A stretch of 64,000 nucleotides of DNA from Dermatemys mawii (lineage: Eukaryota > Chordata > Testudines > Dermatemydidae). Location of the stretch: the NCBI GenBank assembly GCA_007922305.1, contig ML677335.1, positions 34,553,216 to 34,617,215 of the forward strand. Reading direction: 5' to 3'. A model generated the notes under the pieces. The model was not told the DNA's origin. It ran no database searches and saw only the letters and a program-made list of their open reading frames with translations. The position numbers and the translations under genes were made by a program. Position 1 is the stretch's first letter. Each line of letters begins with the position of its first letter. This document shows positions 45,481-57,795 of this stretch, in pieces.

Positions 45481-46899
45481 GATACCGTCTGATAAATATA
45501 TGATATTTGTAAGATATGATTCACACAGCTGTATGGAGTATTTTGCAAAATGTCAGCTATGAGAACAACATCTTATTTCCATTAAACAAATGCCTGTATA
45601 TTTACGATTTTAGATTAATTAGAAACACAGACATATTCATATCTCTCAGAGAGTAGAGATCACATATTATGGCTTTCTCAAGTGGTACCAGGTTGAGATG
45701 CACAACATTGTAGTAATTGAATTAATTTTATTATTTTCCATCTCCCCTTGCACATTCTGAAACCACATATATATACACACACCAGCTTAATATAATGTAT
45801 AACAAATATTTTCTTGAAATGTGTTTAACTTCTTTTTGTTTGCCCATCTTTCCCCTTCACCACTCTAACAGGTTTTAGCGATTGTTGTTGCTAAAAGCAA
45901 GCTTCCATACATCCTGCTGAAAATCAAATGCAATTTGTGAGCTGACTGCTAAACCAGAAGTTGTATTTTGCTTATTCCTTTTCTTCCAGTGGTTTATACA
46001 GTGACATTAAACAGCTGAGATACTGAACATTTATTTCCAGTTCAGAAGTCTTGACAGATAGAGCTAAGCAGGAAACCTGGTAGCATTTTACATCCACCTT
46101 TTAAACTTCTTTGTTACTTACAGGCATTCTGGTAGTTTGATGTGTTAGGAAGAATTCACTCGAGAAACAAATATAACCAACTCCTGCACAGCTGCATAAG
46201 CTTGCCAAATTGGCACCTCCTCCTCAAGTGTAAGCCCTATGATAAATCTGCAGTGATCATTTTAAACTATGCATATTTGCCTTTGTAAATATCCAAAATC
46301 GTACCATTGAATGTTTTTTTCTTTCATCACAGATGGACAATAACATGATAGCAGGGAAACAATGTGAGGAAACAAATTCAGCATGAGAATTTGAAGTCTG
46401 ACTGGAAGCATGTGCTGAATTCTTCTCAGGGCATAATTAGAATCTGTCCCTGTATTTCTATAAGTTAGTCAATATTTACAATTCCTGACTTTAATTACAT
46501 TTCCATTCTTCTCCCAGTTTATTTAAGAAACTGCATCACATATCAATAAAAGCACCCAAAGGGTAACAAGCTCAGTGATATATTGTAACTAGTGGGAGGC
46601 AGGGATTTTCAAGATTGTCAGCCATAGGAATTGGGAATCCACTGCCATATCCCTAACATAAATAAAAGTGGACTTACATTATTATTTTGTGATCTGATGG
46701 TTACACACAACCAGACTGATATCATGCAGTATGGGGCTCCATGCTAAGGTAGTGAATGTTCAATCGTCCGCTGTTGTCACACCCCAATGGCCCCCTCCTC
46801 AAGTCCCTCAGGGAAGTAGATTAGTATAGTGTGTTGCTAACACTGCTGCAAGGATTGCAAAGCATTATGGGAGGGGTTAAAGGTGTGAGTGTGGAATGA
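45481..46899. other. No gene seen
   Basis: AT-rich unique sequence. No frame with motifs. Confidence 0.5.
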
Positions 46900-47580
46900 C
46901 AGATTCCTCTGCAGGTTTCAGTAGGCCAAGAGAGGGGGGGAGAAGAAAAGAGCAGCTAACTGGTTAATTTGAAAAGTCAGCTTGGCCTAGAGATAAAGAG
47001 AGCTGCTCTGCTTTCAAGGTCAAGAATCGACATAGACCATGCCAAGCACCAAAAACCTGCTTTCAGTCCCAGCTGGCTGTGAAAAAATAGGCAGAAGCAA
47101 AACTAAACATGAAGGCTGCAAAAAGAAAAGAAACCAACGAAGGCCAGCAAGAGAAAAACAGTCTGCCTTTGCGACCCTGGAGCCGGTGTGTTTTGGAAGC
47201 TGAAGAAGCCACAAAATACTGAATACCGAGCAAAGGTCTCTGAAGGGGATGACTACAAGAGACCCCAGGGCATAAAAATCCTTCCAAGAGCAGAAGCAAG
47301 TTGGAGTTTTTGCAGCAGACCTCTGGACAACCTGTGTACAGGATAACCCCCAGACCTGGCCAGTTTGGGGCAGCGTGTCAGAGTATGAAAGTGGGTCAGG
47401 ATTTGAGTACTAACGCTTCTTCCTTCCTTTGAGTGACGTGGAAGCAGTTTCTGCACTCACCGCTGTCTTTTTATTATATTCTTAATAAAGCTTTAAAATT
47501 CAGTCACATGGTGTGTTCTCTTCATCTCAACTCCTACGATCTTGCAGTCTTAGCCTGATCAACTGAGGCCCAGGCAGACT
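46900..47580 (+). repeat. LTR-like sequence with polyadenylation signal
   Basis: A GC-balanced block containing AATAAA (47484-47489) in CTTAATAAAGCTTTAAAATT, then a short pyrimidine-rich stretch up to CTGGTAACAGAAATCTG. This is the order of an LTR R/U5 region followed by a TGG-type primer-binding start. The left boundary and target duplication are not clear, and no gag, pol or env remnant is recognised next to it. Confidence 0.45.
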
Positions 47581-48660
47581 GGTAACAGAAATCTGTCACA
47601 CTGTGCCCAACACCCATTGGGGCAAACGGGTGGGAGAGCTGACAAGGAGCTGTTTGCTGCTCTGAAATCCTTGGAGCAGGTGGTGACCAGCTCCAGTCCC
47701 AACCATGACTGGCTGTAACAGCCCACCAAAGGGGCATCTGCCAGCTAGGGATTGCCAAAATTCAGTATGGTCTTGCGACACACCCCAACACATAGGGCTA
47801 GGAAGAGGGTGCCAAGCCCTAACAATCCCTAGCTGAGAGTTGGCTCCTTAAAGACCATTAAGGCCTTGGGCAATTTTGTGGAGAATCACCAGATGGCTGT
47901 TTAAAACAGCTATATGGCTCCCTTGCATTGCTGGAGCAACACAAAGGGATCAGAGTTGGGCTAGTACAGAATCCATTATAGGTCTTACCAATAATGAGTG
48001 TGTGTAATAGCCAGGTATAAAACTGCTGGATTCTCAGGCCCAATAATGAATTAAACAGCAGCATGTTACAGAGGACCTGATCCTTGAAGGGGTTAGGTGA
48101 GCCTCACCTGTTCCAGGTTTAGTCCGCCTCCCCACATGAAGGGAATGAACACAAGGCTTATGTGATGGGGAGACTGTGATTACAACACAGGCCTCCTGGG
48201 GCAAGAGAACAAAGACTGAGTTCAGTTCAGGGAAAGATGCCAAGAAGAATGAACTCTTTTAAAGAGCGTGAGACCAGCTGGGAAGAGACAAGTGAGGAGG
48301 CATAAAGCTACCACACAGGAAGAGTCTCTGAGAAGAAAATAAGAAGAAGCCCAGGGCACTTTGCACTGCAAGAGAGAGAGAGTTTGTTACAGTGCCAGAG
48401 CTGGAGACTGGTAGTAGAGGGTAAGTGTGGGTTCCCTCTATTCTGTTATGTGGGGGAGTGCAAACATGCCTTTCAGACTCACTGTTAACCCTGGAAGAGT
48501 GGACTTTTGTGATTTAGCCAGAAGGATAACTCACCTCAGTGACCTAAAAAGCATTGGCACTTACTGTCTGACCATCTGAGAAGGGAGAAAGCTGTGACAC
48601 CAAGAGAAACTGAGGCAACCAATGGACCCAGAGCCAGAAGTCCCTGCCACACTGTATATG
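47581..48660 (+). repeat. Repeat-like block, possibly retroelement-derived
   Basis: Two sub-blocks (47581-48060 and 48065-48660) have the wording of turtle LTR-type repeats, such as GCACTTTGCACTGCAAGAG and CTGGAGACTGGTAGTAGAGG. Only short frames, no family motif. Classification is tentative. Confidence 0.35.
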
Positions 48661-49699
48661 TGTAATTGATTACAGTAAATAGGACCTTTAGTTATTTTTC
48701 TGGCCATTACTAGTGCTCTAAAGAGGGAACTCTGGAAATCTGCCTAGGAGAGCTTGCTGCTGAAAGATGAGGAAGCTACAAAGGTCTTTTTTTTTGTGAC
48801 AAAAAATAGCCCAAGAAAGCTGTGGATATATATCTTTAGATGAACCAGTACTCTACAAGACAATAATTCTACCTCTATCAATGGTGCCTTCACAGCAACA
48901 TTAAATGCCTCTCTTCATATTATTTGAGGGTCTCATCAAAAGTGAACAGATTTATAAACTATCAAATTACATTCAGTAGTGTGCTCAAGTAAAGAAGTAA
49001 ATTCTCATTCACATGGACTATAAAGTGAAAATGAGGTTACATATAATCTGTGCTATGAGACATATGCTGTGTTCAATTTTAATGAACAGCACCCAGTGTG
49101 ACCTCTGAGATTGCTGAAGATGTGATCAAGGGAAAGACACAGCCAGAAATATGCTAAACATGAATTATTAGGCAGCATGTGGATCAGCCAGACACTTTTG
49201 GAAAGAAACGGTGACTCAAAGGGCACTTAGAGGTGTTTCCATGTGCACACATGTGGCCTGGGAGTCGTGTTCTCATCATGCTCACAAGTGCCAAAGAGGT
49301 ACTCTGGGCATCAACAGTAGCTAAAATCTCTACTGATTTTGTGAATCTATTTCTAGAGATGACTGAATACATGAATATTAATATCCTACCTAACCGGCAA
49401 AGTTATGGACTAAATACAGAGAGCCTGTATGGTGAGATGTCATACATCACAGAAGGATTTACAGAGTATTCACCAAACTGGAAACAAACTGTCATTAAAA
49501 AGAGAACAGGAATAGACTATTTTTTATAGTACAGGAGTGTGCCTTTGTGTAGAGGGACAGCAAAAGGACTTTTCACCATCTAACTTCCACCTATGCCCTA
49601 TTTTAAGATTTTATATAGCACGCACACCTGTGCTGGTCCTCTGCTTAGTGGTAAATTTTTTTCCCACATGTAGTACTGGGCCTTTGGTAGATTTCCATC
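48661..49699. other. No gene seen
   Basis: The 98-codon plus frame at 49233-49529 has no recognisable domain and no splice context. Otherwise unique AT-rich DNA. Confidence 0.45.
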
Positions 49700-50420
49700 T
49701 CTAAAGCCATTCAGTCTTGAAGAGATCAAAACATAGAGAATCCACCATTTCCCTTGGTAGTTTGTTCCACTGGTTAATCACCCTTACTGTTAAAATGTAT
49801 GCCTTATTTCTAAATTTGAATTTATCTGGCTTCAGCTTCCAGACAATGGTTTTTGTTATGCCTTTCTCCACTAAAGAGCTTTTTAATACCCAGTATTAGG
49901 TATTAAAATACCCAGTATTAGGGTATTAAATACTCACAAAGGTATTTATACTCTGTAATCAAGTCACCTCTCAATCTTCTTTTTGAGCTTAAGAGACTGA
50001 GCTCTTTAAGTCATTCTCTCTAAGGTATTTTCTCCAGCCCTTGCATCATCTTTGAGGTTCTCTTCTGCACTTTCTCCAGTTTTTCAATCTCTTTTAAAAA
50101 ATGTGGATACCAGAATGGTAGGTAATATTCCTATATCAGTCTCACAAATGCTGTATATAGAGGTAAAAATCACCTCTCTCTCCTCCTATTCACTACTCCC
50201 CTGTTTATTCCACCAAGAGTCACATTAGCCCCTTTTCCCACAGCATCATATTAAATCTCATGTTGAGTTGTTTGTCCATTATGCACCTAACCCCTTTTCA
50301 GAGCTTTCCAGGATACAGCCCTGCATTCTGCAGCGATAGGCTGAATTCCTTGTTCCTAGATTCATAATTTGGCTGTATTAAAACACATTTCATTTAAATG
50401 CGTTACATGATTAGCCTTTG
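49700..50420 (-). mobile_element. Old CR1/L3-type LINE 3' region
   Basis: The plus strand reads AGAATCCACCATTTCCCTTGG, then TCAAGTCACCTCTCAATCTTC and TTCTGCACTTTCTCCAGTTT, the reverse complement of the 3' part of an old CR1/L3-type LINE. A 22-bp tandem duplication sits inside it (49885-49928). Confidence 0.75.
49885..49928. repeat. 22-bp tandem duplication
   Basis: AATACCCAGTATTAGG-type units at 49885-49906 and 49907-49928 are nearly identical. A local duplication within the old LINE. Confidence 0.85.
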
Positions 50421-50519
50421 TATGATTTATATAGGAAATCTCACAGATGTTAATAAAGCCAAGGGAAGGGGACTCCTGACTACCTGTCCACCTGTTTGTC
50501 TTCATCCTTCTGACCTAAT

Positions 50520-51010
50520 GCCTGAGGCTACACTGCAGCTGGGAGTGGAACTCACAGTGTGGGGAGATTGACTCATACTAGGGAAGCTCAAGATAGCACA
50601 TTAAAAATCGTGATGTGGACACTGCAGCTCCAGTGGAGATTCCGGCTAGCCATTGGTGCTCACAACTTAGGCTGTGAGTTTGTCATGGAGGTCACGGATT
50701 CCGTGATTTCCCCAGCTGCAGTGGCCAGCGCAGCTGATTCCAGAACCGGCCTGAGCAGCTGCCAGTGGGCAACCCTGGATGCGACTCGAACAGCCGCCAG
50801 TGGGCAGCTTCTGAGGCTGTAGGAGAGTGATTCCCCAGGAGCCTCAGAGCAGTGGTGACCAGAAGCAGTCAGCCTGCAACCTTGGAGCAGGGGCCAGCCA
50901 TTGGCCCAGAGACATCCCAGAGCACAGGCACCCTAGGAGCAACTTAGATTTAGTTATGGGTATTTATAGTAAAAGTCATGGACAGGTCACAGGGCCAAGT
51001 GACATACGAT
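50520..51010. repeat. Two adjacent nonautonomous element relics
   Basis: 50525-50665 has inverted-type ends around GGCTACACTGCAGCTGGGAG and TGGACACTGCAGCTCC. 50680-51010 has GGAGGTCACGGATTCCGTGA and AGTAAAAGTCATGGACAGG, words of a common turtle element. The middle is GC-rich with frames open by composition. Confidence 0.5.
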
Positions 51011-51014
51011 AAAG

Positions 51015-51790
51015 CTTTGAAGGGATTTGTGAAATTTTTTTTTACATATAGTCTCAAAGATCCCTCTTCTAAATGTAATGTTGCCACAAAATTTGCATAT
51101 GTATACACTCTGGGTCCATCTTGTCTCTCTCTAGTGCCTGATGTGAAAGAAAAAGGAGAACAAAATTGATTATCTGAAACTTTCTGAATAACATTTTTGT
51201 TGTTAGTAATGCTCTCCCAAGAGCAGTTCTTTTGCCTTGCTTTCTGTGTCTCTGCTGTCCTTGCTCTATCATTATCAACGGTCTCATCATTTTAGGTTAT
51301 TTGTCTAATTTAAAAAGTTCCTCAAGACAGGGACCTTTGGGCAAATTCTATTTAAGACCAACTATAGAGCATGCAACATCTTCTTTACCATGAGAAATAG
51401 CATCTGGATGAGGTAAGGAAAGTTGTTCTGTGACTATTTTATACCATACAAAAAGATGCTGCTGCTAATCATTTTTACTGGTCAATTTTGTGTAAACTGT
51501 AATGAGAATCTTGTTGCCATGAGGCAGATGCAGTAAATATATGACTCCATAATGCATCTGAAAAATCAGTGTCAATAAGAGGGGGTTCACCCAGAAAGAC
51601 AGACTGAGACTCAGACCATAGGCTGGAAATAGGCAGGGTCACCTTAACAATGGAAGAATAAGGTTTCATGAGAAAAAATAATGAAAGACAGCATTGACCA
51701 CAGAATGGGAGATCTTAAGATATCTCATCTAATTGAATCAAGTCACTGGACACAAAAGAGATGAAGGGAAGAAATTCAGTTGTAGTTCTT
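51015..51790. other. No gene seen
   Basis: Unique AT-rich sequence with short frames only. Confidence 0.5.
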
Positions 51791-51905
51791 AAGGCTATGT
51801 CTACATTACGGCCTATGTTGGCAAAACTTATGTCACTTGGGGGTACCAATATTCCACCCTCCTGAGCAAAGTATGTTACACTGGATTTTTTATACTGACA
51901 AGAGA
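51791..51905 (+). repeat. Partial foldback MITE, same family as 2817-3060
   Basis: Starts AAGGCTATGTCTACATTACG and includes AAAACTTATGTCACTTGGGG. Only the left end and part of the middle are present. Confidence 0.6.
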
Positions 51906-52307
51906 GCTCCTCTGTGGTTCCCCCTGAGCAGTGACCCCGGCTTGGGCTGAGGCTGCAGAGCCAAGTCCTCACAGCACTGGAGAGGCTGGAGCTGTACCGC
52001 CCACCTTCCCCTGCTTTTCCTGCAAAACCTATTCCTATTGCCTGCTGATGATCTCCTGGTAACTTGACACCTGCATCAGACTACTGGTTTGCCCTCTGGC
52101 TTGCTCAGGCTCCGGCCTCCTGGTATCTGACCTTTCTGTTGACTCCTGCTCCAACCACAAGTTCAGGTCATGACTTAAGTGTTTTAATTAAATCAGTTGG
52201 ATCAGTAACTTTTAGCCACATAAGCCAAAAAATGTGTTCTCTGTGATAGTGATGTCCCTCGCTATCTGGTCTTTTAACCAGAAAGTGTAAGCTTTATGAA
52301 TCTAGGC
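51906..52307. other. No gene; pyrimidine-rich patch
   Basis: A stretch at 52020-52165 resembles 37130-37375 (CTCCTGGTATCTGACC, GACTCCTGCTCCAACC). Nothing else supported. Confidence 0.4.
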
Positions 52308-52440
52308 ACATAGAAAATGAAAGACTGGCTCAGACTCCTGGTCCATCTACTCCAGTATTCTGTGTATGGCAATTACCAGATCAGATGCTTCATAGAGTGT
52401 GAAAAAACCTCACAATAGGCAGATGTGTGGACTTATCTTG
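52308..52440 (-). mobile_element. CR1 LINE 3' end fragment
   Basis: CACATAGAAAATGAAAGACTG, then CTGGTCCATCTACTCCAGTATTC and CAGATGCTTCATAGAGTG are decayed CR1 3'-end words, reverse complement orientation. Confidence 0.7.
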
Positions 52441-53765
52441 ATTGTTAATAGTTAGAGATTAGTGTAAGCCTTTGGGGTTTAATATTCCTCCCACAAACAT
52501 TATAACATTTTAAATATTTGCTTAATAAATTGTGTATCTCAATGGAAATATCTGTAAAAAAATAAAACACTACTACATAATATCAAATAAGATAGATCAG
52601 AGGGCTCTTTGGACCCAGGTTACATAAATCATTTTGTTTTCAATGGGCCTGCTCCAAAGCCCACTGAAGTAAATGGAAAAACTCTGTGATCTCAATAGGC
52701 TTTGGATCAGTCCCTAGGAATAGTATTGATTCTATTATTAGTATTAGCATTATTATAAAACTGCATAGCTCACAGGGCAAGAAATTAGCCAGGCTTTTAT
52801 GTATATTTTCTCTCTCCATTTTCTCAAAAAACAATGCCATCATTCTTCAACACCTATCCTTAAATTCTGAACATTTGGAAACAAGTGCAGAATCAGATCA
52901 CTTTCCACCATAGTAGTAATCCAACACCATTACAGGGCGCCTATGAAACCACAGCATTCTTTTTTACTAGTTATGTTCACAAACTGCAGAATTGGGGACA
53001 GTTCCACAGTTGTAACCTGAAACATTCAGGAATGCCATTTTCCAAAAACACAACATATATTTTCAGATATGTTTTGACAAAATAAAGCAAAGCAAGGAAA
53101 GAAAATGGAACAAGGTTGCTCCAGAGAAGAATATGAATATCTTGCTGACTAAAATTCGCCTTACTATACGATTTATTGGCAACTTTATCTTTGCTGATTT
53201 TATATAGTTATCCATCATGCATGAGGAATGAAGGGCTTTAACTTTGCACTTTATCTAAAATTCATGAAGACTGGTTTAAAGGAATATGTTGCATACATCA
53301 TTGCTATCAGACATTTTCTTCTCATTCAGGAATATTCCACTGTGCACTAACCTCAGAGACTAGGTGGCTCAGTATATGTGGAGAGCTTGATTCTTCAAGT
53401 GCTGATTACCCTCAACTGCAATCCAAAGCCACTGAGAGAGTCAGAGTCAGGAGTACTCAGCATTTTGCAGGATTGAGCTCTCAAACACCACCATCTTCAG
53501 CAATTATCAATCACACTGCAAAGCAACAATTTTCTGTATGCTCTTCTGATGCCCTTCTTTTGGCTGTGGCTACAAGAACCTGAGTCATAAAGAAGCTGTA
53601 GTTGTCATTGCTGCACAAAAGGGATTTTTAGTTTTTCTTGTGACCCATTTATGCAGCCCCACCTTTTGGCAATTACAAATCTATGGGATACATTTTTAGC
53701 TACGGAGAAAGTACAGAGAAAAGATCACTAGCACAGTGTATTATCCTGGGAATTTTGCACACTTG
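52441..53765. other. No gene seen
   Basis: AT-rich unique sequence. Two opposite-strand frames at 52640-52913 are chance. Confidence 0.5.
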
Positions 53766-53850
53766 CTAACAGTTTCTTGAGTAAAGACGAAATAATATAG
53801 AGGGGAAATCTAATAAAAACTGTAGATGTCTATAAACTAATGCAAGAAGT

Positions 53851-54520
53851 ATGTGGAATAAAGAGGAAGATCTAGAAATACTAGTGAATAATCAAAATGA
53901 TGACATACTTGGCATCAGAGCACGACTGGAATATTGGTATAGAAGAGTGCAGCTAGTTCAGGAAGGAAAGCCTGGGAAAAAAGGAAGAAGGTGTTGTCTT
54001 ATATATCAAAAACGTTTACACTTGCACTGGGATTGAGATACAAGTAGACAGCAGACATTTTGAAAGTCTCTAGTTAAGGATAAAAGGAATAAAAAACGAG
54101 GGTGATGTCATAGTAGGAGTCTACCATGGACTGCCTAACCAGGAAGATGACATGGATGAACTTTTTATAAAGAACAAAATAATCCAAAACATATGATTTG
54201 GTGGGGACCTCAACTACCCAGACATCCACTGGGAAAACAATGCAGTAGGGCACAGGTTATCCAGCAAATTATTGGAGTGAATTGTTGACAGCCTGTTACT
54301 ACAAAAGGTGGAGAAAGTGTTTAGGGTAGAGGTTATTCTGGATTTGATTCTGACAAACAAGGAGGAACTAGCGGATAATATGAAGATGGAAGGCAGCTTA
54401 GGTGAATGTGATCATGATATGATGGAGTTATTTTTTGTAAGGAAAAGTAGGAGGAAATGTAATAACGACAATGACATCAAGAAGGCAGACTTTAGCAAAA
54501 TCAGAATTGGCAGGTAAGAT
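53851..54520 (+). pseudogene. CR1 endonuclease domain remnant
   Basis: At 53851-54036, MWNKEEDLEILVNNQ matches the NARSM.NK.EELE start of the CR1 endonuclease. At 54308-54517, ILDLILTNKEELADNMKMEG, then SLGECDHDMMELFFVRKSRR, matches the LLDLLLTN...GCSDHEMVEF end, including the catalytic-region Asp-His. Frameshifts separate the pieces. Confidence 0.85.
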
Positions 54521-55388
54521 CCCATGGGAAGCAAGTCTAAGTTGGGGAGAGTTCAGGAGAGTTGGCTGTTTTTTTAGAAGACATTATTAAGAGCAAATTA
54601 TACCAATGTATAGGAAATACAGGAAGTATGCTAAGAGACCACTCTGGCTTAAAATAAGACATCTTCAATTATCTGAAATTCAAAAAAGAAGTGGAAACTA
54701 GGTCAATTTACAAAGGATGAAAAACAAACAAATACCCATCCACATACACAAGTAGGTAGGAAAAGTATTAGTAAATCCAAGGTACAAAATCGAGATTAAA
54801 CTAGCTAGAGATATAAAGGGTAACAAGAAAGTATTTTACAAATACATGACAAGCAAGAGGAAGATCAGGGTCAAGGTAGGCCTATGACTAAAGGAGGAGG
54901 GAAAGATCATAACAGAAAGTGCAACAATAGAAGTGTTAAATGACGTTTTTGTTCTAGTTTTTACCAAAAAGGTTAACAGTGAATGGAGGACTAACATAGT
55001 TAACATCAGAATAAATGAGGTGACTTCAAGTAGGCAGGGCATGATCAAATTTATCTCAGCATACTTAAGGGACTGGCAGAAGAGATCTCTAAGCCATCAG
55101 CAATTATCTTTTAGAACTCAGGGAGCACAGGAGAGATATCAGAGGACTAGAAAAGGGCAAATACAGTATCTAGAAAAAGGAGTAAGGACAACCCAGGGAA
55201 TTATAGACCAGTCAAGTTAACTTTGTTACCCAGAAAGTCAATGAAGCAAATAATCAAATGAAATCAATTTGTAAGCACCTAGAAGAAAATAAAGTAATAA
55301 GTAATGCTTACTAGGCACTTTTCAAGAACAAATCATGCCAAACCAGCCTCATATATTCTTCTCTGACAGGGATAGAGTGAAGCAATAG

Positions 55389-55631
55389 ATGACACATCTT
55401 GACTTTAGTAAGGCTTTTGATACTGTCTCATATGACCATCTCACAAACAAACTAGAGAAATATAGCCTAGGCAAACCTACTGTAAGGAGGGTGTACAACT
55501 GTCTGGAAAAAGAGTACTCGAAGTGTAATCAATGGCTCACAACTGAGCTGGAAAGACATATCAAGTGGTGTCCTGCAGACATCTGTTCTGGGTCTAGTTC
55601 TATTCAATATCTTCATAAATGGTTTCAATAA
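55389..55631 (+). pseudogene. CR1 reverse transcriptase fragment, cut by insertion
   Basis: LDFSKAFDTVSYDHLTNKLE is the catalytic F.KAFDTV block. The following residues correspond to the GVPQGSVLGP region in a shifted phase, and the frame ends where the hAT-type element inserted at 55642. The FADD region downstream is not intact. Confidence 0.88.
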
Positions 55632-55641
55632 TGGCATAGAG

Positions 55642-56222
55642 CTGGAGTGGGCAAACTTTTTGGCCCGAGGGCCACATCGGCATTGCAAAACTGCATGGAG
55701 GGCCGGGTAGGGAAGGTTGTGCCTCCCCAAACACCCTGGCCCCCGCCCCCTATCAGACTCCCTCCCACTTCCTGCCCCCTGACCACCCCATTCTGGGACC
55801 CTGCTCGAAACCAGACTGTGGGTTCACACCCTCCATCCAACCCCACCTGCTCCCTGTCCCCTGGCCCCTATCCACACCTCGGCTCCTGACAGCCACCTCC
55901 CCCCCCAGGATTCCCACAAATATCCAACGCCCCCTGTTCCCTGTCCCCTGACTCCCCAAGAATCTCTGCCCCATCCAGCCGCCCACTGCCCCCTGGAACT
56001 CCCTGCCCCTTATCCAACCTCCGCCCCGCTCCCCGCTCCCTTCCCATGGTGCTCGGAGCAGCAGGAGCTCGCAACCCCACTGGCCAGCACACTGTAGCTG
56101 TGGGGGAGGGGGAACAGCAGGGGAGCAGCCAGGATTAGCCTCCCTGGACGGGAGCTCAGGAGTCAGGCAGGATGGTCCCCGGGGCCAGATGTGGCTTGAG
56201 GGCCATAGTTTGCTCACCTCTG
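55642..56222 (+). mobile_element. hAT-type nonautonomous element, exact 8-bp target duplication, nested in CR1
   Basis: It starts CTGGAGTGGGCAAACTTTTT and ends AGTTTGCTCACCTCTG. GCATAGAG flanks both sides exactly (55634-55641, 56223-56230). It has a C-rich interior. The frames of up to 201 codons on the minus strand reflect GC-rich composition and show no transposase motif. Confidence 0.94.
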
Positions 56223-57108
56223 GCATAGAGAGTACACTTATAAAATTTGTAATTGATTTCAAGCTAGAAAGGGTTGTAAGCACTTTGGAGAACAGGATAA
56301 AATATTTCAAATGATCTTGACCAGCTGGAGGAATGTTCTGAATTAAATAGGATGACATTCAATAAGGACAAATGTAAAGTACTACACTTAGAAAGGAATA
56401 ATCAGTTGCACAAACACAAAGTGGGAAATGACTGCCTAGGAAAGAGTACCTCAGAAAAGAATCCATGAGATATAGTGAATTATAAACTAAAATATAGGTC
56501 AACAATGTAATACTGTTGCAAAAAGAGTTAACATCATTCTGGGATGTATTAGCAGGAGTGTTTAAGCAAAACACAGGAAGTAATTCTTCCACTCTATGCA
56601 GCACTGATAAGATTTCATCTGGACTACTGTATCTAGTTCTGGGTACAGAACTTCGGAAAAGATTTGGACAAACTGAAAAAAGTACAGAGGAAAGCAACAC
56701 AAATGATTAATGGTCTAGGAAACAACCTACCAGGAAAGATAAAAAAAACTGAGTTTGGAGAAGAGATGATTGACATAAGTCTTCAAGTATGTAAAAGGTT
56801 GTTATAAAAAGAAGGGTGATCAGTAATGAAGCAGAACAATTTAAGACAGGATAAGTAGTAAAAGGCTTAAACTGCAGCAAGAAAGATTTAGAATAGACAT
56901 TAGGAAAAAAATCCTAATTGTAACGGTAGGTAAGCACTGCAACAAATTACCTAGGGAGGTTGTGGAATCTCCATCACTGGAGGTTTTTAAGAACATATTA
57001 GACAAATACCTGTCAGGTATGATCTAAGATAATACTTAGTCCTGCCTCACTGCAGGGAGCTGGACCAGATGACTTATCAAGATCCCTTCCAGTCCTATAA
57101 TTCTTTGG

Positions 57109-57795
57109 CTTTGCTTTGTCCCTTAAATGGTGTCACTAAAAATATTTCTTACACTGAACCTAGTAAACACTGATTCTTTCCCTACCCACTTATTGTATCT
57201 ATATTTGCTATGCTCTTTTTTCTCTTTGTATTTCTTACCAGCTTCTGAGGGTGGATTTTGAAATCAATGATAGTCACATGCATTTGAAGACAGCGTGGAT
57301 CCTTTGATAGCTTCTAAAAATGCTTAAATGTAGCTTCAAATCCATCCCCTAGAAATTGGCTATCAAATCACAGATGCATGTATTCAACATTAAATCTTAA
57401 TGAACATATAAGCTACCAAAAAGATCTAAGAACTCAAGAAAAGACAGCATAATATTCTCTGGTCAATTAAGTGGGATTTTCAAAACCATATAGACACCTA
57501 ACTCTCATTCACTCAAAGGAACCGAAGTGCTTAAATACCTTCAAAAATCTGGCCTTAGTCCTAAATCAGAAAGAAAAAGTTGAGTTACAATTTGCAATTT
57601 ATTTTATTAATGTAACTCTCGATGACTAAATGTTATTAAAGATACACGAAATGTAGGTAAACATGGATTAAGAGGTCTTCAGCTAGAGTGAAAATAATAT
57701 AATAACGGCACAGGATTAATTAATTAATTAATTTTAAAAAGACATAAGAGATACTGCATGCATCTATCTGCTTCTCTTTCTAAGTTGCAGAAGAC
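57109..57795. other. No gene seen; short ATTA microsatellite
   Basis: A faint old repeat trace (GGGATTTTCAAAACCATATA) lies at 57473. An (ATTA)n tract lies at about 57715-57733, next to the following hAT-type element. Confidence 0.5.

Larger units (their letters stand above)
53768..57108 (+). mobile_element. Long CR1 LINE, plus strand, split by a hAT-type insertion
   Basis: It spans the endonuclease region (from about 53800), the linker, the reverse transcriptase (55389-55631 and beyond) and the 3' end at CCAGATGACTTATCAAGATC ... CAGTCCTATAATTCTTTGG. 55642-56222 is a later insertion. With that removed it is about 2.75 kb, one of the longest CR1 copies in the window, but with many stops and frameshifts. 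Confidence 0.9.

Noticed and set aside
46900..48660. A complete endogenous retrovirus
   Set aside because: An LTR-like polyadenylation region and a TGG-type start are suggestive, but no gag, pol or env remnant and no second LTR were recognised.
55753..56358. 201-codon minus-strand frame
   Set aside because: Gly-rich translation of a hAT-type minisatellite interior that runs past the element border into CR1 sequence.
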